Shown: positions 29,679-38,418, counted from the first letter of the stretch. The stretch: 47,882 bases of DNA from JBIOJM01 sp044450785 (GCA_044450785.1 JBIOJM010000029.1:1-47882), one strand, 5' to 3'. The notes: generated by a model not told the origin, from the letters alone. Numbers and translations: made by a program.

Positions 29679-30305
29679 ATGGTCGAAATCTCATGGCACA
29701 GCGTCTTGACCATATGCCGCATAAGACTCAAGGGGGAGGCAGCCGCGAAAATAGTCGAAGGGCGCCCCAAATCGAATCGGACCTGGCTCTACCTGGCCGC
29801 CGGATTCGCCGTCTTCTGGGTCCTCTACCTGGCCTTCTTCGGTCCTCGCCAGCGCGCGGTGCTCGAGAACTCGGGCATGAGCCAGCCGGCCACCTACGAT
29901 TGGTCGCTCCTCGATCTCGACGACCGGCCGGTTTCCTTCTCCAGGTTCAAGGGGAAGCCGGTGTTTCTGAACATCTGGGCAACCTGGTGCGGACCGTGCG
30001 TGGGCGAGATGCCGTCGATCGCCCAGTTGGCCCTAGAGCCACGCCTGCGTGGCAAAAACATCGAGTTCGTGTGCGTTTCGATCGACGAGTCGTCGGACGT
30101 GGTGCGCCGGTTTCTCCAAGGCAGGAACTGGAGCATGACCTTTCTACGGGCCGACAAGCTCCCGCCGGTCTTTTCCACCGAAGGGATCCCGGCGACCTTC
30201 GTGATCGCGGCCGACGGGCGGATCGCGGCCAGCGAAATCGGCGCCGCCGACTGGCAAGAACCGCGGGTCGTCTCCATTCTGGAAAAGCTCGCCGGGCCGC
30301 TCTAA
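29679..30305 (+). CDS. TlpA-like thioredoxin-fold membrane-anchored protein
   Basis: About 208 aa: an N-terminal anchor helix (TWLYLAAGFAVFWVLYLAFF), then a thioredoxin fold with WATWCGPCVGEMP (active CGPC), followed by GIPATFVIAADGRIAASEI with the cis-Pro region. TlpA/ResA-type proteins reduce disulfides in the periplasm, for example for cytochrome c maturation; no ccm gene is adjacent. The start is uncertain: GTG 29661 and ATG 29679 are in frame. An 18-bp block GCCGCGAAAATGGTCGAA (29670-29687) is repeated 72 bases later with ATG changed to ATA (29742-29759), suggesting a duplicated gene start of which the first ATG survives. Flanked by element copy 2 and a converging membrane gene. Confidence 0.8.
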   Translation: MVEISWHSVLTICRIRLKGEAAAKIVEGRPKSNRTWLYLAAGFAVFWVLYLAFFGPRQRAVLENSGMSQPATYDWSLLDLDDRPVSFSRFKGKPVFLNIWATWCGPCVGEMPSIAQLALEPRLRGKNIEFVCVSIDESSDVVRRFLQGRNWSMTFLRADKLPPVFSTEGIPATFVIAADGRIAASEIGAADWQEPRVVSILEKLAGPL

Positions 30306-30331
30306 GAGCCGCGGTGAGACCGGCCTCAAGC

Positions 30332-31210
30332 TCAGCGCTCCTCTTCCCAGGCCACGGGGGGCGTTGTGCCGGCGGCCCTCGCGGGCTCGGTCAAGGCGAG
30401 ATAGGTCACGACACGGATCAGGTCGAAGAGCGGCCAGGCGAAGATCAATCCCACGCAGCATGCGAGGATGCCGGCCATGAAGACGCATATCTGAACCAGG
30501 TAAACCAGGATGATCGTGGAAACCCGATCCTTGGTCAACCGCCATGACCACTCTATTGACTCGAGGACGCCAAGGTTCCGGTCGATCACCAGGTAGTAGA
30601 ACTGCATCAACCGCGCATTCAGATAGACGAGCAGGACCACACCCAAGCCGCCGCCGACCACGAAGAGAAGCCCTGCGATCAAGGGCTCCATGCGCTGCAT
30701 CGACAGAAAAAGCGCGACGAGCCCCATGCCGAGGATGAAGGCCGGTGCGGCGATGATCATGGACACAACGATCCCGGCAAGGAGGGTCGCCCCGAGGGAC
30801 TTTCCACCACTGAAAATGACGTCGAACGACACCGGCTCATGCCGGGCGATCTTGAGCAGGCCACGGTTCAGGCCGATTTCCAGCCAGACTTGCACGACCA
30901 GGCTCACCAGGACGATGATGACATTGAGGAACAAGAAGAACCCCGGTTCCCTGACGGCGGCGATCAAGCCTCTGAGCAGGATCTGCATGCCAAAATTGAA
31001 CGCGTAATTCACGCCCACCATGCCCCAGAAGATGGAGATGCAAGACCATGTGCGTTCCTTGAAGAAGGACCAGGACCAGTTGAAGACGTCGCTCACGGTG
31101 AAGGGGATGCCGCCGAACCGCGGCGGCGCGGGGGCCGGCAGGAAAGTGGAGCGGGGGGGTGCGTATGGATTGTCGAGGTCTTCTTCGTCGGGCGGCAGGT
31201 AGGGGTTCAT
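30332..31210 (-). CDS. Multi-helix membrane protein of unknown function
   Basis: A 292-aa protein: a Pro-rich cytoplasmic N-terminus (MNPYLPPDEEDLDNPYAPP) and six hydrophobic segments, for example FFLFLNVIIVLVSLVVQVWL, SMIIAAPAFILGMGLVALFL and IILVYLVQICVFMAGILACC. It resembles DUF975-like bundles with an interfacial ESIEWSWRLTKDR helix. Function unknown. It follows the DUF58 gene by 45 bases on the same strand and ends the MoxR operon; an equivalent soluble partner is not obvious. The start at 31210 is an ATG. Confidence 0.65.
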   Translation of the reverse strand: MNPYLPPDEEDLDNPYAPPRSTFLPAPAPPRFGGIPFTVSDVFNWSWSFFKERTWSCISIFWGMVGVNYAFNFGMQILLRGLIAAVREPGFFLFLNVIIVLVSLVVQVWLEIGLNRGLLKIARHEPVSFDVIFSGGKSLGATLLAGIVVSMIIAAPAFILGMGLVALFLSMQRMEPLIAGLLFVVGGGLGVVLLVYLNARLMQFYYLVIDRNLGVLESIEWSWRLTKDRVSTIILVYLVQICVFMAGILACCVGLIFAWPLFDLIRVVTYLALTEPARAAGTTPPVAWEEER

Positions 31211-31255
31211 CGTCTGGAGCTCCGCGCGCGGGGATTGCTCGAGGACGACCCGGCG

Positions 31256-32578
31256 TCAGAGAAGGTGCCGTGCCTTGATTTCGAGGTAACGATTGACCAG
31301 CCCGGTCGTCAATTCCTCCGGGAACACGTCGAGTGTCAGGACACCGGAGAGCCGCAGCCGGGCGAGCACGCGCTCGCGCCAGTTCAAGAGCGACGCCGCG
31401 GCAGCGCCCGAATAGAGCCCGGGCCCGTCAAGAGGAGCCTTGTCCGCCAGGGCGAAGAGGTCGTGGTCGCGGAGAAAGACGGCCAGCGGCAGATGCCGCC
31501 CCGTCAGGTTGCGCAGATACTCGCCGGCTAGCTGGGCCGAGAGCTCATCGAAAAGATTGGTCATCAAGACCACCAGCGATCGCTTGCGGCATCGTTGTTC
31601 CAGCTCGATGAAAGCACGATCGTAGCGTGACTCGACCATTTCGGGGAAGACGTTGTGAACGCTGTGGACGAGCCGGTTGATCCGGCGCGGGCCGCCGGCG
31701 GGCGCGACGTAGGCACGGACCCGGTCCGAGAAGGCCAGCAAGCCGGCCTGGTCGCCCTTGATCAAGGCGACATGGGCCAGGAGCAGCATCGCGTTCAAAG
31801 CGTGGTCGAGCGGGGAGAGCCCATCGCCCGTATCGCCGGCCATCAACCGCCCGCAATCGATCAGGAAGATGATCCGCTGGCTCTGGTTGAGCTGAAATGC
31901 GCGGCAGGTCAGCTTGCGGCGCCGCGCGGTGGCCCGCCAGTCGACATGGCGCGGGTCGTCCCCCTCGGTGTAGTCGCGCAGTCGTTCGAACTCGTTGTCC
32001 GCTCCGAGCCGGCGCGACCGCCGTACGCCGATCGTGCTCAGCTTGTCGCGCCGCGCCAGCATCGTGAACCGCGCGACCTGGTGGATGTCGGGATAAACTC
32101 GCACCTCGGTCCGGAGCGGCCAGCGACACTGCCCGCGCCAGAACCCCAGCCGGCTGGCGACCAAGGCGTCGACCCGTTCGAAGACGTAGGTGCCCCGCCG
32201 TTTGGGCACGAATCGGTAGGCGAGGACCGCCTGGCGCCGGCCCGGAACGGCAACCTCGAACGTGGCGGGATCCGCCGAGAATTCGTCGGGGACGTCGTCG
32301 CGAAGCCGCAGCATCCGGGTGGCGCGGCCCGGATTCTCGAGCACCAGCTCGACATCCGTCGGCTCGTCGAGCGAGCAGACCTGGCCCAGCCGCCGTTCGA
32401 CTCCCATTCGACCGGCCCCCCAGAGCGTGAAGAGGTCGAAGAGCGCGAGAGCGGCGACCGCGGCATCCATCGCCAGCACGATGGGCAAGATCGACTCATT
32501 GACCAGCAATACCAGGGACGCAAGCGCCGGAAACAAGAGGGCGACCCCCAGCGCGCGGCCCGGCCAGATCATCGTCAT
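31256..32578 (-). CDS. DUF58 domain protein
   Basis: A 440-aa protein. Two N-terminal hydrophobic segments (LGVALLFPALASLVLLV, ILPIVLAMDAAVAALALFDL) lead to an Ig-like beta part and the DUF58 block RRLGADNEFERLRDYTEGDD followed by PRHVDWRATARRRKL at about 200-235. A vWA-like fold with FLIDCGRLMAG comes next. DUF58 proteins are partners of MoxR ATPases and bind metal or targets through a degenerate MIDAS site (here DCGRLM instead of DxSxS). The ATG overlaps the stop of the MoxR gene in ATGA (32575-32578), so they are translationally coupled. It should act with the MoxR ATPase encoded directly upstream. Confidence 0.9.
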   Translation of the reverse strand: MTMIWPGRALGVALLFPALASLVLLVNESILPIVLAMDAAVAALALFDLFTLWGAGRMGVERRLGQVCSLDEPTDVELVLENPGRATRMLRLRDDVPDEFSADPATFEVAVPGRRQAVLAYRFVPKRRGTYVFERVDALVASRLGFWRGQCRWPLRTEVRVYPDIHQVARFTMLARRDKLSTIGVRRSRRLGADNEFERLRDYTEGDDPRHVDWRATARRRKLTCRAFQLNQSQRIIFLIDCGRLMAGDTGDGLSPLDHALNAMLLLAHVALIKGDQAGLLAFSDRVRAYVAPAGGPRRINRLVHSVHNVFPEMVESRYDRAFIELEQRCRKRSLVVLMTNLFDELSAQLAGEYLRNLTGRHLPLAVFLRDHDLFALADKAPLDGPGLYSGAAAASLLNWRERVLARLRLSGVLTLDVFPEELTTGLVNRYLEIKARHLL

Positions 32579-33636
32579 CGCAGGGGGACCTCGACCGATC
32601 GGATCAGCTCGGTGAGCAATTCGTCCGGAGAGCGTCCCTCGACCTCCGCCTCCGGCGTCAAGATCACGCGATGGCGCAGCGCGGGGAGAACGACGTCCTG
32701 CACGTCGTCAGGCAGGATGTAGCCGCGCCCTTCCAGGGCCGCGACGGCCCGCGCGCCCCGCAGGATCGCCACGCCGGCGCGAGGCGACGCGCCCAGGGAA
32801 AACGTCGGCCACCGGCGGGTCTTCCGCACCAGGTTCGCGATGTAACCCAGAACGTCGTCGTGAACCAGGATGTTTTCGGCCCGCCGCTGCATCTCGCGCA
32901 CCTCGTCCGGGCTGGTGACCACGAGCAGCCGATCGGCCACGCCGCGGTCGGGCCCGTATCCCCGGGTGTGAAGCTTGAGGATTTCGGCCTCCTCGGCCGC
33001 GCTCGGGTATTCGACCACCAGCTTGAACAGAAAACGGTCGAGCTGGGCCTCGGGAAGGTTGTAGGTGCCTTCCGACTCGATCGGATTCTGGGTGGCCATG
33101 ACCAGGAACGGCGGCTCGATCGGGTAGCTCACGCCGTCGATCGTGACCCGGTTCTCCTGCATGGTCTCGAGCAGGGCCGAGTGGGTCTTGGCCGGCGCCC
33201 GGTTGATTTCATCGGCCAGGAGGATCTGAGTGAAAACCGGGCCGGGCCGGAATCGGAAGTCATTGATACGCTCGTCGTAGATCGGCGAGCCGGTGACGTC
33301 GGAAGGCATCATGTCGGGAGTGAACTGGATGCGATTGAACGAGCAGCCCAGCACGCGGCCGAGCACGCGAACGAGCAGCGTCTTGCCCAGCCCCGGCACG
33401 CTCTCGATCAGGACGTGGCCCTCGGCCAGGAGCGCCGTCAAGACGCCGCGGACCAGCCGCCGCTGTCCGACGAACACCTTGTTCACCTCGCCGAAGACAC
33501 GCTCGGCCCAGCTCACGACCCCGGCCGCGGCCGGATCGTGGTCACGATCGGACGCGGTCATGAAGCGGATCCCATCCGGATCCGGATCCGGATCCGCCTG
33601 GTCGGGTCTGGTCGAATCGAGCTCGTTTTCATGCAT
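32575..33636 (-). CDS. MoxR-type AAA+ ATPase
   Basis: A 353-aa protein. Walker A is ESVPGLGKTLL (about residue 80-90) and Walker B ILLADEINRAPAKTHSALLE, followed by ATQNPIESEGTYNLPEAQLD (MoxR signature with sensor 1). The arginine-finger and C-terminal lid continue with SLGASPRAGVAILRGARA. MoxR ATPases act as chaperone-like motors on membrane or vWA partners. The first 25 residues are an Asp/Pro repeat from a tandem ATCCGG hexamer (about 33569-33594). The next gene upstream, DUF4350, is separated by a 460-bp repeat element, unlike the tight overlaps elsewhere in this operon. Confidence 0.93.
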   Translation of the reverse strand: MHENELDSTRPDQADPDPDPDGIRFMTASDRDHDPAAAGVVSWAERVFGEVNKVFVGQRRLVRGVLTALLAEGHVLIESVPGLGKTLLVRVLGRVLGCSFNRIQFTPDMMPSDVTGSPIYDERINDFRFRPGPVFTQILLADEINRAPAKTHSALLETMQENRVTIDGVSYPIEPPFLVMATQNPIESEGTYNLPEAQLDRFLFKLVVEYPSAAEEAEILKLHTRGYGPDRGVADRLLVVTSPDEVREMQRRAENILVHDDVLGYIANLVRKTRRWPTFSLGASPRAGVAILRGARAVAALEGRGYILPDDVQDVVLPALRHRVILTPEAEVEGRSPDELLTELIRSVEVPLR

Positions 33637-33662
33637 CAGGGGCCACCTTGTTGCCTGCTAGG

Positions 33663-34119
33663 GGCCTGTCAATCGGCGATTGACGGGTTGACGAGCTGGT
33701 CGCACATCAGAGAAAGAGCAAGATGAAGAGTAAGATTAGGAAGAGGACTAAGAGCAAGAGCACGAGAAAGAGCAGGACTGAGAGCGGTTTTCACTCGGAT
33801 AGCCGACTGCCCATACTAACCCGAAGCGTAAGCGAGGCGACCGCTGGCAGAATCCTCGCTTACGCTTCGGGTTAGTAAAAATCGACATCCCGCGGCGTTG
33901 TGCGCGACTCGTCGGTAAACCGCTCTAATACGCCGCGTTCCCTCATGATCGAACCGGTATTCCTTAGGCGCGTGCATGAGATCCTACTCTTAATCTTGAT
34001 CGTGCTCTTCATCCTCTTCCTAGTCGTAATCTTCCTCCTAATCTTACTCGTCGTTGGAGTTTTGTCGTGGCCGTTGTCTCGTCGGTCATGTTGACCCGTC
34101 AATGGCAGATTGACGGACC
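33663..34119. repeat. GTCAATC/GAAGAG inverted-repeat element, copy 3
   Basis: A 457-bp element between the DUF4350 and MoxR genes. The ends are CTGTCAATCGGCGATTGACGG (from 33666) and CCGTCAATGGCAGATTGACG with ACC (to 34119). The purine-rich arm is 33711-33780 and the pyrimidine-rich arm 33975-34050; the orientation matches copy 1. The core carries a further 24-bp perfect inverted repeat (33814-33877) and a region shared with copy 2 (CTCATGATC, ATTCCT, GCGTGCATG). The right end provides the last six codons and stop of the DUF4350 gene (GPSICH, TGA at 34101-34099). Confidence 0.85.
33814..33877. repeat. 24-bp perfect inverted repeat inside copy 3
   Basis: TACTAACCCGAAGCGTAAGC plus GAGG (33814-33837) is exactly reverse-complemented at 33854-33877 around a 16-base loop. 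I recall TAACCCGAAGCGTAAGCGAG-type sequences as a dispersed repeat in planctomycetes, so it may be an independent repeat inserted into the element. Copy 2 and copy 1 lack it. Confidence 0.75.
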
Positions 34120-35226
34120 ACCCGGCGGATTCTGGGGGTGTCGCCAGTGCCGATAGCGATCAAGCAAGTCGTGCGCCTCCCGGGCTGCTCCAGCCCGCGC
34201 GAGCAAGGCACCCAGTGCCTCGGCATGGGCCGCCGGTCGATCGGCCCCCGACACCGGGTCCGGCCGGGGCCGGCCCAGGCGAGGCGCGCGCGCCAGTGCG
34301 GCGAGCAGTCCGGCCAATCCGAGCTGGATCGCGATCCAGCGCAAGACCGGCAGCCGCTTGAGCAGGTCCCAGAGATTGGGCGCGCCCTCTTGGCCCGCCA
34401 GGACGAACGACCCCTCGACGAGCGCGACCCGCTGGCCCGCGCTCGCGGGCCACTCGAGCACCCGTTCGGCCAGGGGCCGGCGCGCCGCCTTCACGAGCGC
34501 CTCGTTCAGGAGGAATGAACCGTTGGCGATCACGAGGGCCCGTCCCGCGCCGCTCCACGACTTCTCCAGGACGAACGCCTTGCCATCCCCTTCCAGCAGG
34601 ATCCCCTGGCGGTCCGGCCGGAGTGGCTCGTGGAGCGTGAGCGCGGCCGCCGTCGCAACGATCCCCTCGGCCCAGGGGCCACTCAGCCTGGTGCACACTC
34701 GAGGAGGGACGAGCGCGGCTTCGACCGCGAACAAAGGCCCGGGTAGGGCGCCGGTCTCGGCCTTCGGGGGCAGCCGGGAGACCCAGTCGGCCGCGGCGGT
34801 GCGCTTTTCCTGCGCCTCCGCGCGGCGATCCGGCTCCGCCGTCTCGGAAATGCCCTCCCGCACCTCCTTCCAGTATTCGGCTTCGGTATCGAAGTCGCGC
34901 ACGACGTAGATGAGCCAGCGGTTGGGATCGCCCGCGAGCCACTCGCTATACCACGCCGCCTCGTCGCGAGCGGGAGGGCCGGGGTAGGGGGCGAAACGAA
35001 CGATCCCCTGGGCCCAGCCCTCCAGCTCGCCGGTGAGCCGGATCGCCGTCTGCAGCTCGTGGCCGCGGCGCCCTAGCATCGAGGCGAAGACCGACGTCCC
35101 ATTGAGACTCGTCCCCCGGCTCCAGCCGTATTCGGTGTCGGGCCCCCGCGCACAGCCCGAAGAGGCCAGACTGCCGGCCGCCGCCAGCGCGGCGACGGCG
35201 AGCCGGGAGAAAAACCGAAACCTCAT
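34099..35226 (-). CDS. DUF4350 domain lipoprotein-like protein
   Basis: A 375-aa protein. The N-terminal export signal ends in a Cys (VAALAAAGSLASSGCARGPD, possible lipobox). The DUF4350-like part shows GTSVFASMLGRRGHELQTA, WLAGDPNRWLIYVVRDFDTE (a GATase-like fold) and GQRVALVEGSFVLAG. A C-terminal membrane helix follows (WIAIQLGLAGLLAALARAP). DUF4350 proteins occur with MoxR, DUF58 and DUF4129. The start overlaps the DUF4129 stop (35223-35226). The last residues GPSICH come from the repeat element, so the original C-terminus has been replaced or extended. Confidence 0.8.
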   Translation of the reverse strand: MRFRFFSRLAVAALAAAGSLASSGCARGPDTEYGWSRGTSLNGTSVFASMLGRRGHELQTAIRLTGELEGWAQGIVRFAPYPGPPARDEAAWYSEWLAGDPNRWLIYVVRDFDTEAEYWKEVREGISETAEPDRRAEAQEKRTAAADWVSRLPPKAETGALPGPLFAVEAALVPPRVCTRLSGPWAEGIVATAAALTLHEPLRPDRQGILLEGDGKAFVLEKSWSGAGRALVIANGSFLLNEALVKAARRPLAERVLEWPASAGQRVALVEGSFVLAGQEGAPNLWDLLKRLPVLRWIAIQLGLAGLLAALARAPRLGRPRPDPVSGADRPAAHAEALGALLARAGAAREAHDLLDRYRHWRHPQNPPGGPSICH

Positions 35227-36041
35227 CGCGACGCTCCCAGGAGGCTGCGGCGCGCCTCGAACGCCTGGGCCCGGCTCCAGACCGCCTCGAACGCCTCCAC
35301 TGCCGGCTTCCGCCTTCCGTAGTAGACCTCCTCGAACAGGAGGAGGGTCTCGCCCACCGAGTCGAGGAGCTCTCGATCGCGCACCCCGTGAACGTATTGT
35401 CGCCCTGTCCGGCCGGGACCGAGCCGGATCAGGCCCAGTTGAGCCAGGCTGAGAAGCTGGTGCGCGAACAGGCAGACGACCGCACCGGAGAAGTCCCCCG
35501 CCGCCCGCCGCCGCACTGCTTCCGCCCAGGGATCGTCGCCACCGGGCCGAATCCCCTCCGGAAGCTGGGCGTACCGCGCGACGGAACCCAGCGTGGCTCC
35601 CGCTCCCCTACGGTCGGCCGCCGCCCTACCTCCGCGGGTCCAGAGGACCCAGAGAACGACGAGAAATGTGGCCATCGAGGCCAAGAGCACGACCGTCCCG
35701 ATCGAATCGCCGGCAATTCCCAGCTCCCTCCCTCCCCCGAAGTTGAGCCGCCTCAGGAACCTGTCGATCGCCTCGAACATCTTGTCGAGATGATCGCCCA
35801 ACCACTTGATCCAGGGCCGGCCCGGCCGCCAGATCGGGCGGTCGGTATCGGGATCGTACCAGGGATAACTCCCTTCTCGGAGTGCATCCTTGGCCGGGCT
35901 CTTCGCGCCGTGGGTGGGATCGACGACGCCGGCGGCCAGGGAGCGGCGCAGGCCGGGCCGCGGCGCGAGATCGTCGGCTCGTCCGCTGGTTCCGATCCCG
36001 AGGCCAAGCAGCGCGACGGCAATCGCGGGCAAAGGCGTCAA
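35223..36041 (-). CDS. DUF4129 domain membrane protein
   Basis: A 272-aa protein with an N-terminal signal-like segment (AIAVALLGLGIGTSGRADDL), a linker containing YPWYDPDTDRPIWRPGRPWI, a membrane helix (GTVVLLASMATFLVVLWVLW), and a C-terminal DUF4129-like helical domain (SGAVVCLFAHQLLSLAQLGL, RQYVHGVRDRELLDSVGETL, EEVYYGRRKP). The start is TTG at 36041, overlapping the previous gene's stop in TTGA (36038-36041); all three genes from 34099 to 36817 are coupled this way. Family function unknown; linked with MoxR/DUF58 complexes. Confidence 0.8.
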   Translation of the reverse strand: MTPLPAIAVALLGLGIGTSGRADDLAPRPGLRRSLAAGVVDPTHGAKSPAKDALREGSYPWYDPDTDRPIWRPGRPWIKWLGDHLDKMFEAIDRFLRRLNFGGGRELGIAGDSIGTVVLLASMATFLVVLWVLWTRGGRAAADRRGAGATLGSVARYAQLPEGIRPGGDDPWAEAVRRRAAGDFSGAVVCLFAHQLLSLAQLGLIRLGPGRTGRQYVHGVRDRELLDSVGETLLLFEEVYYGRRKPAVEAFEAVWSRAQAFEARRSLLGASR

Positions 36042-36817
36042 TGCAGTTTCTCCTCGCTAGCGCGGCCGACGGCCCTGAGCCGGAGCTCCAGTTCCCAGCC
36101 CTCGAGTCGGATCCGCCGGTCGATGTAGGACAGGAATCGAAACACTCCGAAATACGCGATGGCGATCCAGACGGCCGCCTGAAAGAGCAGGCCGCCCAGG
36201 TCGCCGAGCCCCGGCTGATACCACGTCAGCTCGCCGCCGGCAAGCGCCCGACTCAAGGTCTCGGCGCTCATCCAGAAACAGAGCGCGAAGATCGAACCCA
36301 AGAAGATCTGCCCCATCCAGCGCAGGAACAGCTCGCTCTCGAAACCGCGGCTGAGCGCTCGCGCGTGCACGATCGAACGGGACACGCCCTCCCGTTCGAG
36401 CAAGATCACTTCACTCAGAAACGCGTACTGGGACGGCATCACTGGATAGGCGACCACGACCAGCAGGAGCAGGCCGCGCATCACGAGCTGGGTGAGCACG
36501 AGCGACGGCAGCGAGATGAGCAGGGTCTTCAGCACCTTGCCGGGCCTGAGTTGCACCCCGAACATGAGATCACCCAGGATCAAGGTGAGTGGCGCGGTCG
36601 CCCACGGCGTCTCCAGAACGAGCAGCGCCGGCCAGAAGAGGCGCGGAAAGCCGGGGTCGGAGAGCAGCCAGATATTGAGGGCGGCCCAGGGTGCGATCCC
36701 CGCCAGGGCCGCCAGGCCCAAGCTCACGGGCCGATCTCGAACGACCAGCACCGCCAGGTCGAGCAGATCGAGGAAGGATCGCTCGCGAATCTGGATCAGC
36801 GTTCGGTCGTACGTCAT
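36038..36817 (-). CDS. Membrane protein of the MoxR operon (unknown)
   Basis: A 259-aa protein with about five hydrophobic segments: PVSLGLAALAGIAPWAALNI, LFWPALLVLETPWATAPLTL, LLLVVVAYPVMPSQYAFLSE, FLGSIFALCFWMSAETLSRA and LLFQAAVWIAIAYFGVFRFL. The C-terminus is a charged cytoplasmic tail. I recognise no family, though such proteins are regular members of this gene cluster in planctomycetes. It starts 6 bases after the trpE stop and overlaps DUF4129 downstream. Its position suggests it supplies a membrane part of the DUF4129/MoxR assembly. Confidence 0.65.
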   Translation of the reverse strand: MTYDRTLIQIRERSFLDLLDLAVLVVRDRPVSLGLAALAGIAPWAALNIWLLSDPGFPRLFWPALLVLETPWATAPLTLILGDLMFGVQLRPGKVLKTLLISLPSLVLTQLVMRGLLLLVVVAYPVMPSQYAFLSEVILLEREGVSRSIVHARALSRGFESELFLRWMGQIFLGSIFALCFWMSAETLSRALAGGELTWYQPGLGDLGGLLFQAAVWIAIAYFGVFRFLSYIDRRIRLEGWELELRLRAVGRASEEKLH

Positions 36818-36823
36818 CGACGG

Positions 36824-38335
36824 CTACCCCAACGGGAAAAGCTGGGATTCGGCGATCTCGATCGCTTTCAAGAGTCCCCGCGCCTTATCGACGGTTTCCT
36901 GGAACTCGGAGCCCGGATCGCTGTCGTAAACAACGCCGCCGCCTGCCTGGATGTAAGCCGTCTTCCCCTGGATGACCAGGGTCCGCAGCGCGATGCACGT
37001 ATCCATGTTACCCGTGAAATCGATGTAGCCGACAGCCCCGGCGTACGGCCCGCGCTTCTGGGGCTCGAACTCGTCGATGATCTGCATCGCCCGGACCTTG
37101 GGCGCGCCGGAGACCGTCCCGGCGGGAAGACCCGCGCGGAGGGCGTCGAAGGCCGTCTGACCGGGTCGGAGCCGGCCGGTCACGTTCGAGGTGATGTGCA
37201 TCACGTGCGAATACCGCTCGACCTTCATGACGTCGGTGAGCTGCACCGTCCGGTAAACGGCGACGCGTCCGACGTCGTTGCGTCCCAGATCGACCAGCAT
37301 GATGTGCTCGGCGCGCTCCTTGGGGTCGGACAGCAACTCCTCGGCGAGGGCGCGGTCCTCGGCCTCGTCGCAACCGCGCCGCCGCGTTCCCGCCAGCGGC
37401 CGGATCGTCACCACGCCATCCTCGACTCGCACCAGGATCTCGGGTGAGCTGCCGATCAGGGAAAAATCACCATAGGGCAAATAAAAAAGGAACGGGCTGG
37501 GATTGACCACCCGCAGCACCCGGTAGATGTCGAACGGCTGGGCGTTCGTCTCGATCTCGAACCGCTGGCTGGGAACGACCTGAAAGATGTCGCCCGCCTT
37601 GATATAATCCTGACATCGGCGGACGACGGCCTCGTACTGGGCACGCGTGAAGTTCGATCGCGGCTGCAGTGTGACCGGCGAGTCGGTGTCGATATCGCTC
37701 ACCCCCAGATCGGGACCGGGCGCGGCCAGCCGCTCGACCAGCTCGTCGATCCGGCCGCAGGCCGATTCGTAGGCGGTCTTTAGCTCGATACTCGGCCCCA
37801 CATGCGCTTGAGCCACGGCCAGCACCGTCTTGCGGATGTGATCGAAGATGACCATGCGGTCATAAAACGCGAACGAGAGATCGGGCAGGCCCCGATCATC
37901 GGCAGGAACATGGGGCAGGTTTTCCGTGTACCGCACGGCATCGTACGAGGCATATCCGACCGCGCCACCCGCGAACCGAGGCAACCCCAAGAGCGGCACG
38001 GCCCGATAGCGATTGACCAGCTTCTCGAGATCGAGGAACGGGTCACGCGAGGTGAACCGGCGAGCCTGCCCCGGCTCGCCTGATTCCGTGATGCTGACCT
38101 CCCACCCGCGCGCCTCGAACCTCACGAACGGCTCGGTCCCCAAGAAGCTGAACCGCCCGACCTTCTCGCCCCCGATCACGCTTTCGAACAGGAACGAGGG
38201 CGCACCTCGCTCGATCCGGCGAAAGGCCGAGACCGGAGTCAGCCCGTCACCGGTCAACTGGCGGTAGACCGGAATGCACGATGCGGAACCCACCAAGCGG
38301 GTGAAGTCTTCGAAGGACGGACGATAACGACTCAT
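36824..38335 (-). CDS. trpE: Anthranilate synthase component I
   Basis: A 503-aa protein of normal length. The N-terminal regulatory domain has SFLFESVIGGEKVGRFSFLG (related to the LLES-type Trp-binding motif). The catalytic chorismate-binding domain shows IRPLAGTRRRG, LSDPKERAEHIMLVDLGRND, LPAGTVSGAPKVRAMQIIDE and YAGAVGYIDFTGNMDTCIAL. TrpE makes anthranilate from chorismate using ammonia from the TrpG/glutaminase subunit, which is not in the window. It is the first gene of a minus-strand series continuing into the MoxR cluster, with only 6 bases to the next gene, so transcription may be shared. No leader peptide or attenuator is seen. Confidence 0.95.
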   Translation of the reverse strand: MSRYRPSFEDFTRLVGSASCIPVYRQLTGDGLTPVSAFRRIERGAPSFLFESVIGGEKVGRFSFLGTEPFVRFEARGWEVSITESGEPGQARRFTSRDPFLDLEKLVNRYRAVPLLGLPRFAGGAVGYASYDAVRYTENLPHVPADDRGLPDLSFAFYDRMVIFDHIRKTVLAVAQAHVGPSIELKTAYESACGRIDELVERLAAPGPDLGVSDIDTDSPVTLQPRSNFTRAQYEAVVRRCQDYIKAGDIFQVVPSQRFEIETNAQPFDIYRVLRVVNPSPFLFYLPYGDFSLIGSSPEILVRVEDGVVTIRPLAGTRRRGCDEAEDRALAEELLSDPKERAEHIMLVDLGRNDVGRVAVYRTVQLTDVMKVERYSHVMHITSNVTGRLRPGQTAFDALRAGLPAGTVSGAPKVRAMQIIDEFEPQKRGPYAGAVGYIDFTGNMDTCIALRTLVIQGKTAYIQAGGGVVYDSDPGSEFQETVDKARGLLKAIEIAESQLFPLG

Positions 38336-38418
38336 CGGCAGCGAATTCCGCCCGGTTTACCGTTTCGAATGGCAATTCAATGAACATTAACAGCCCCGCA
38401 AGGGAGGGACAAGTGGAA

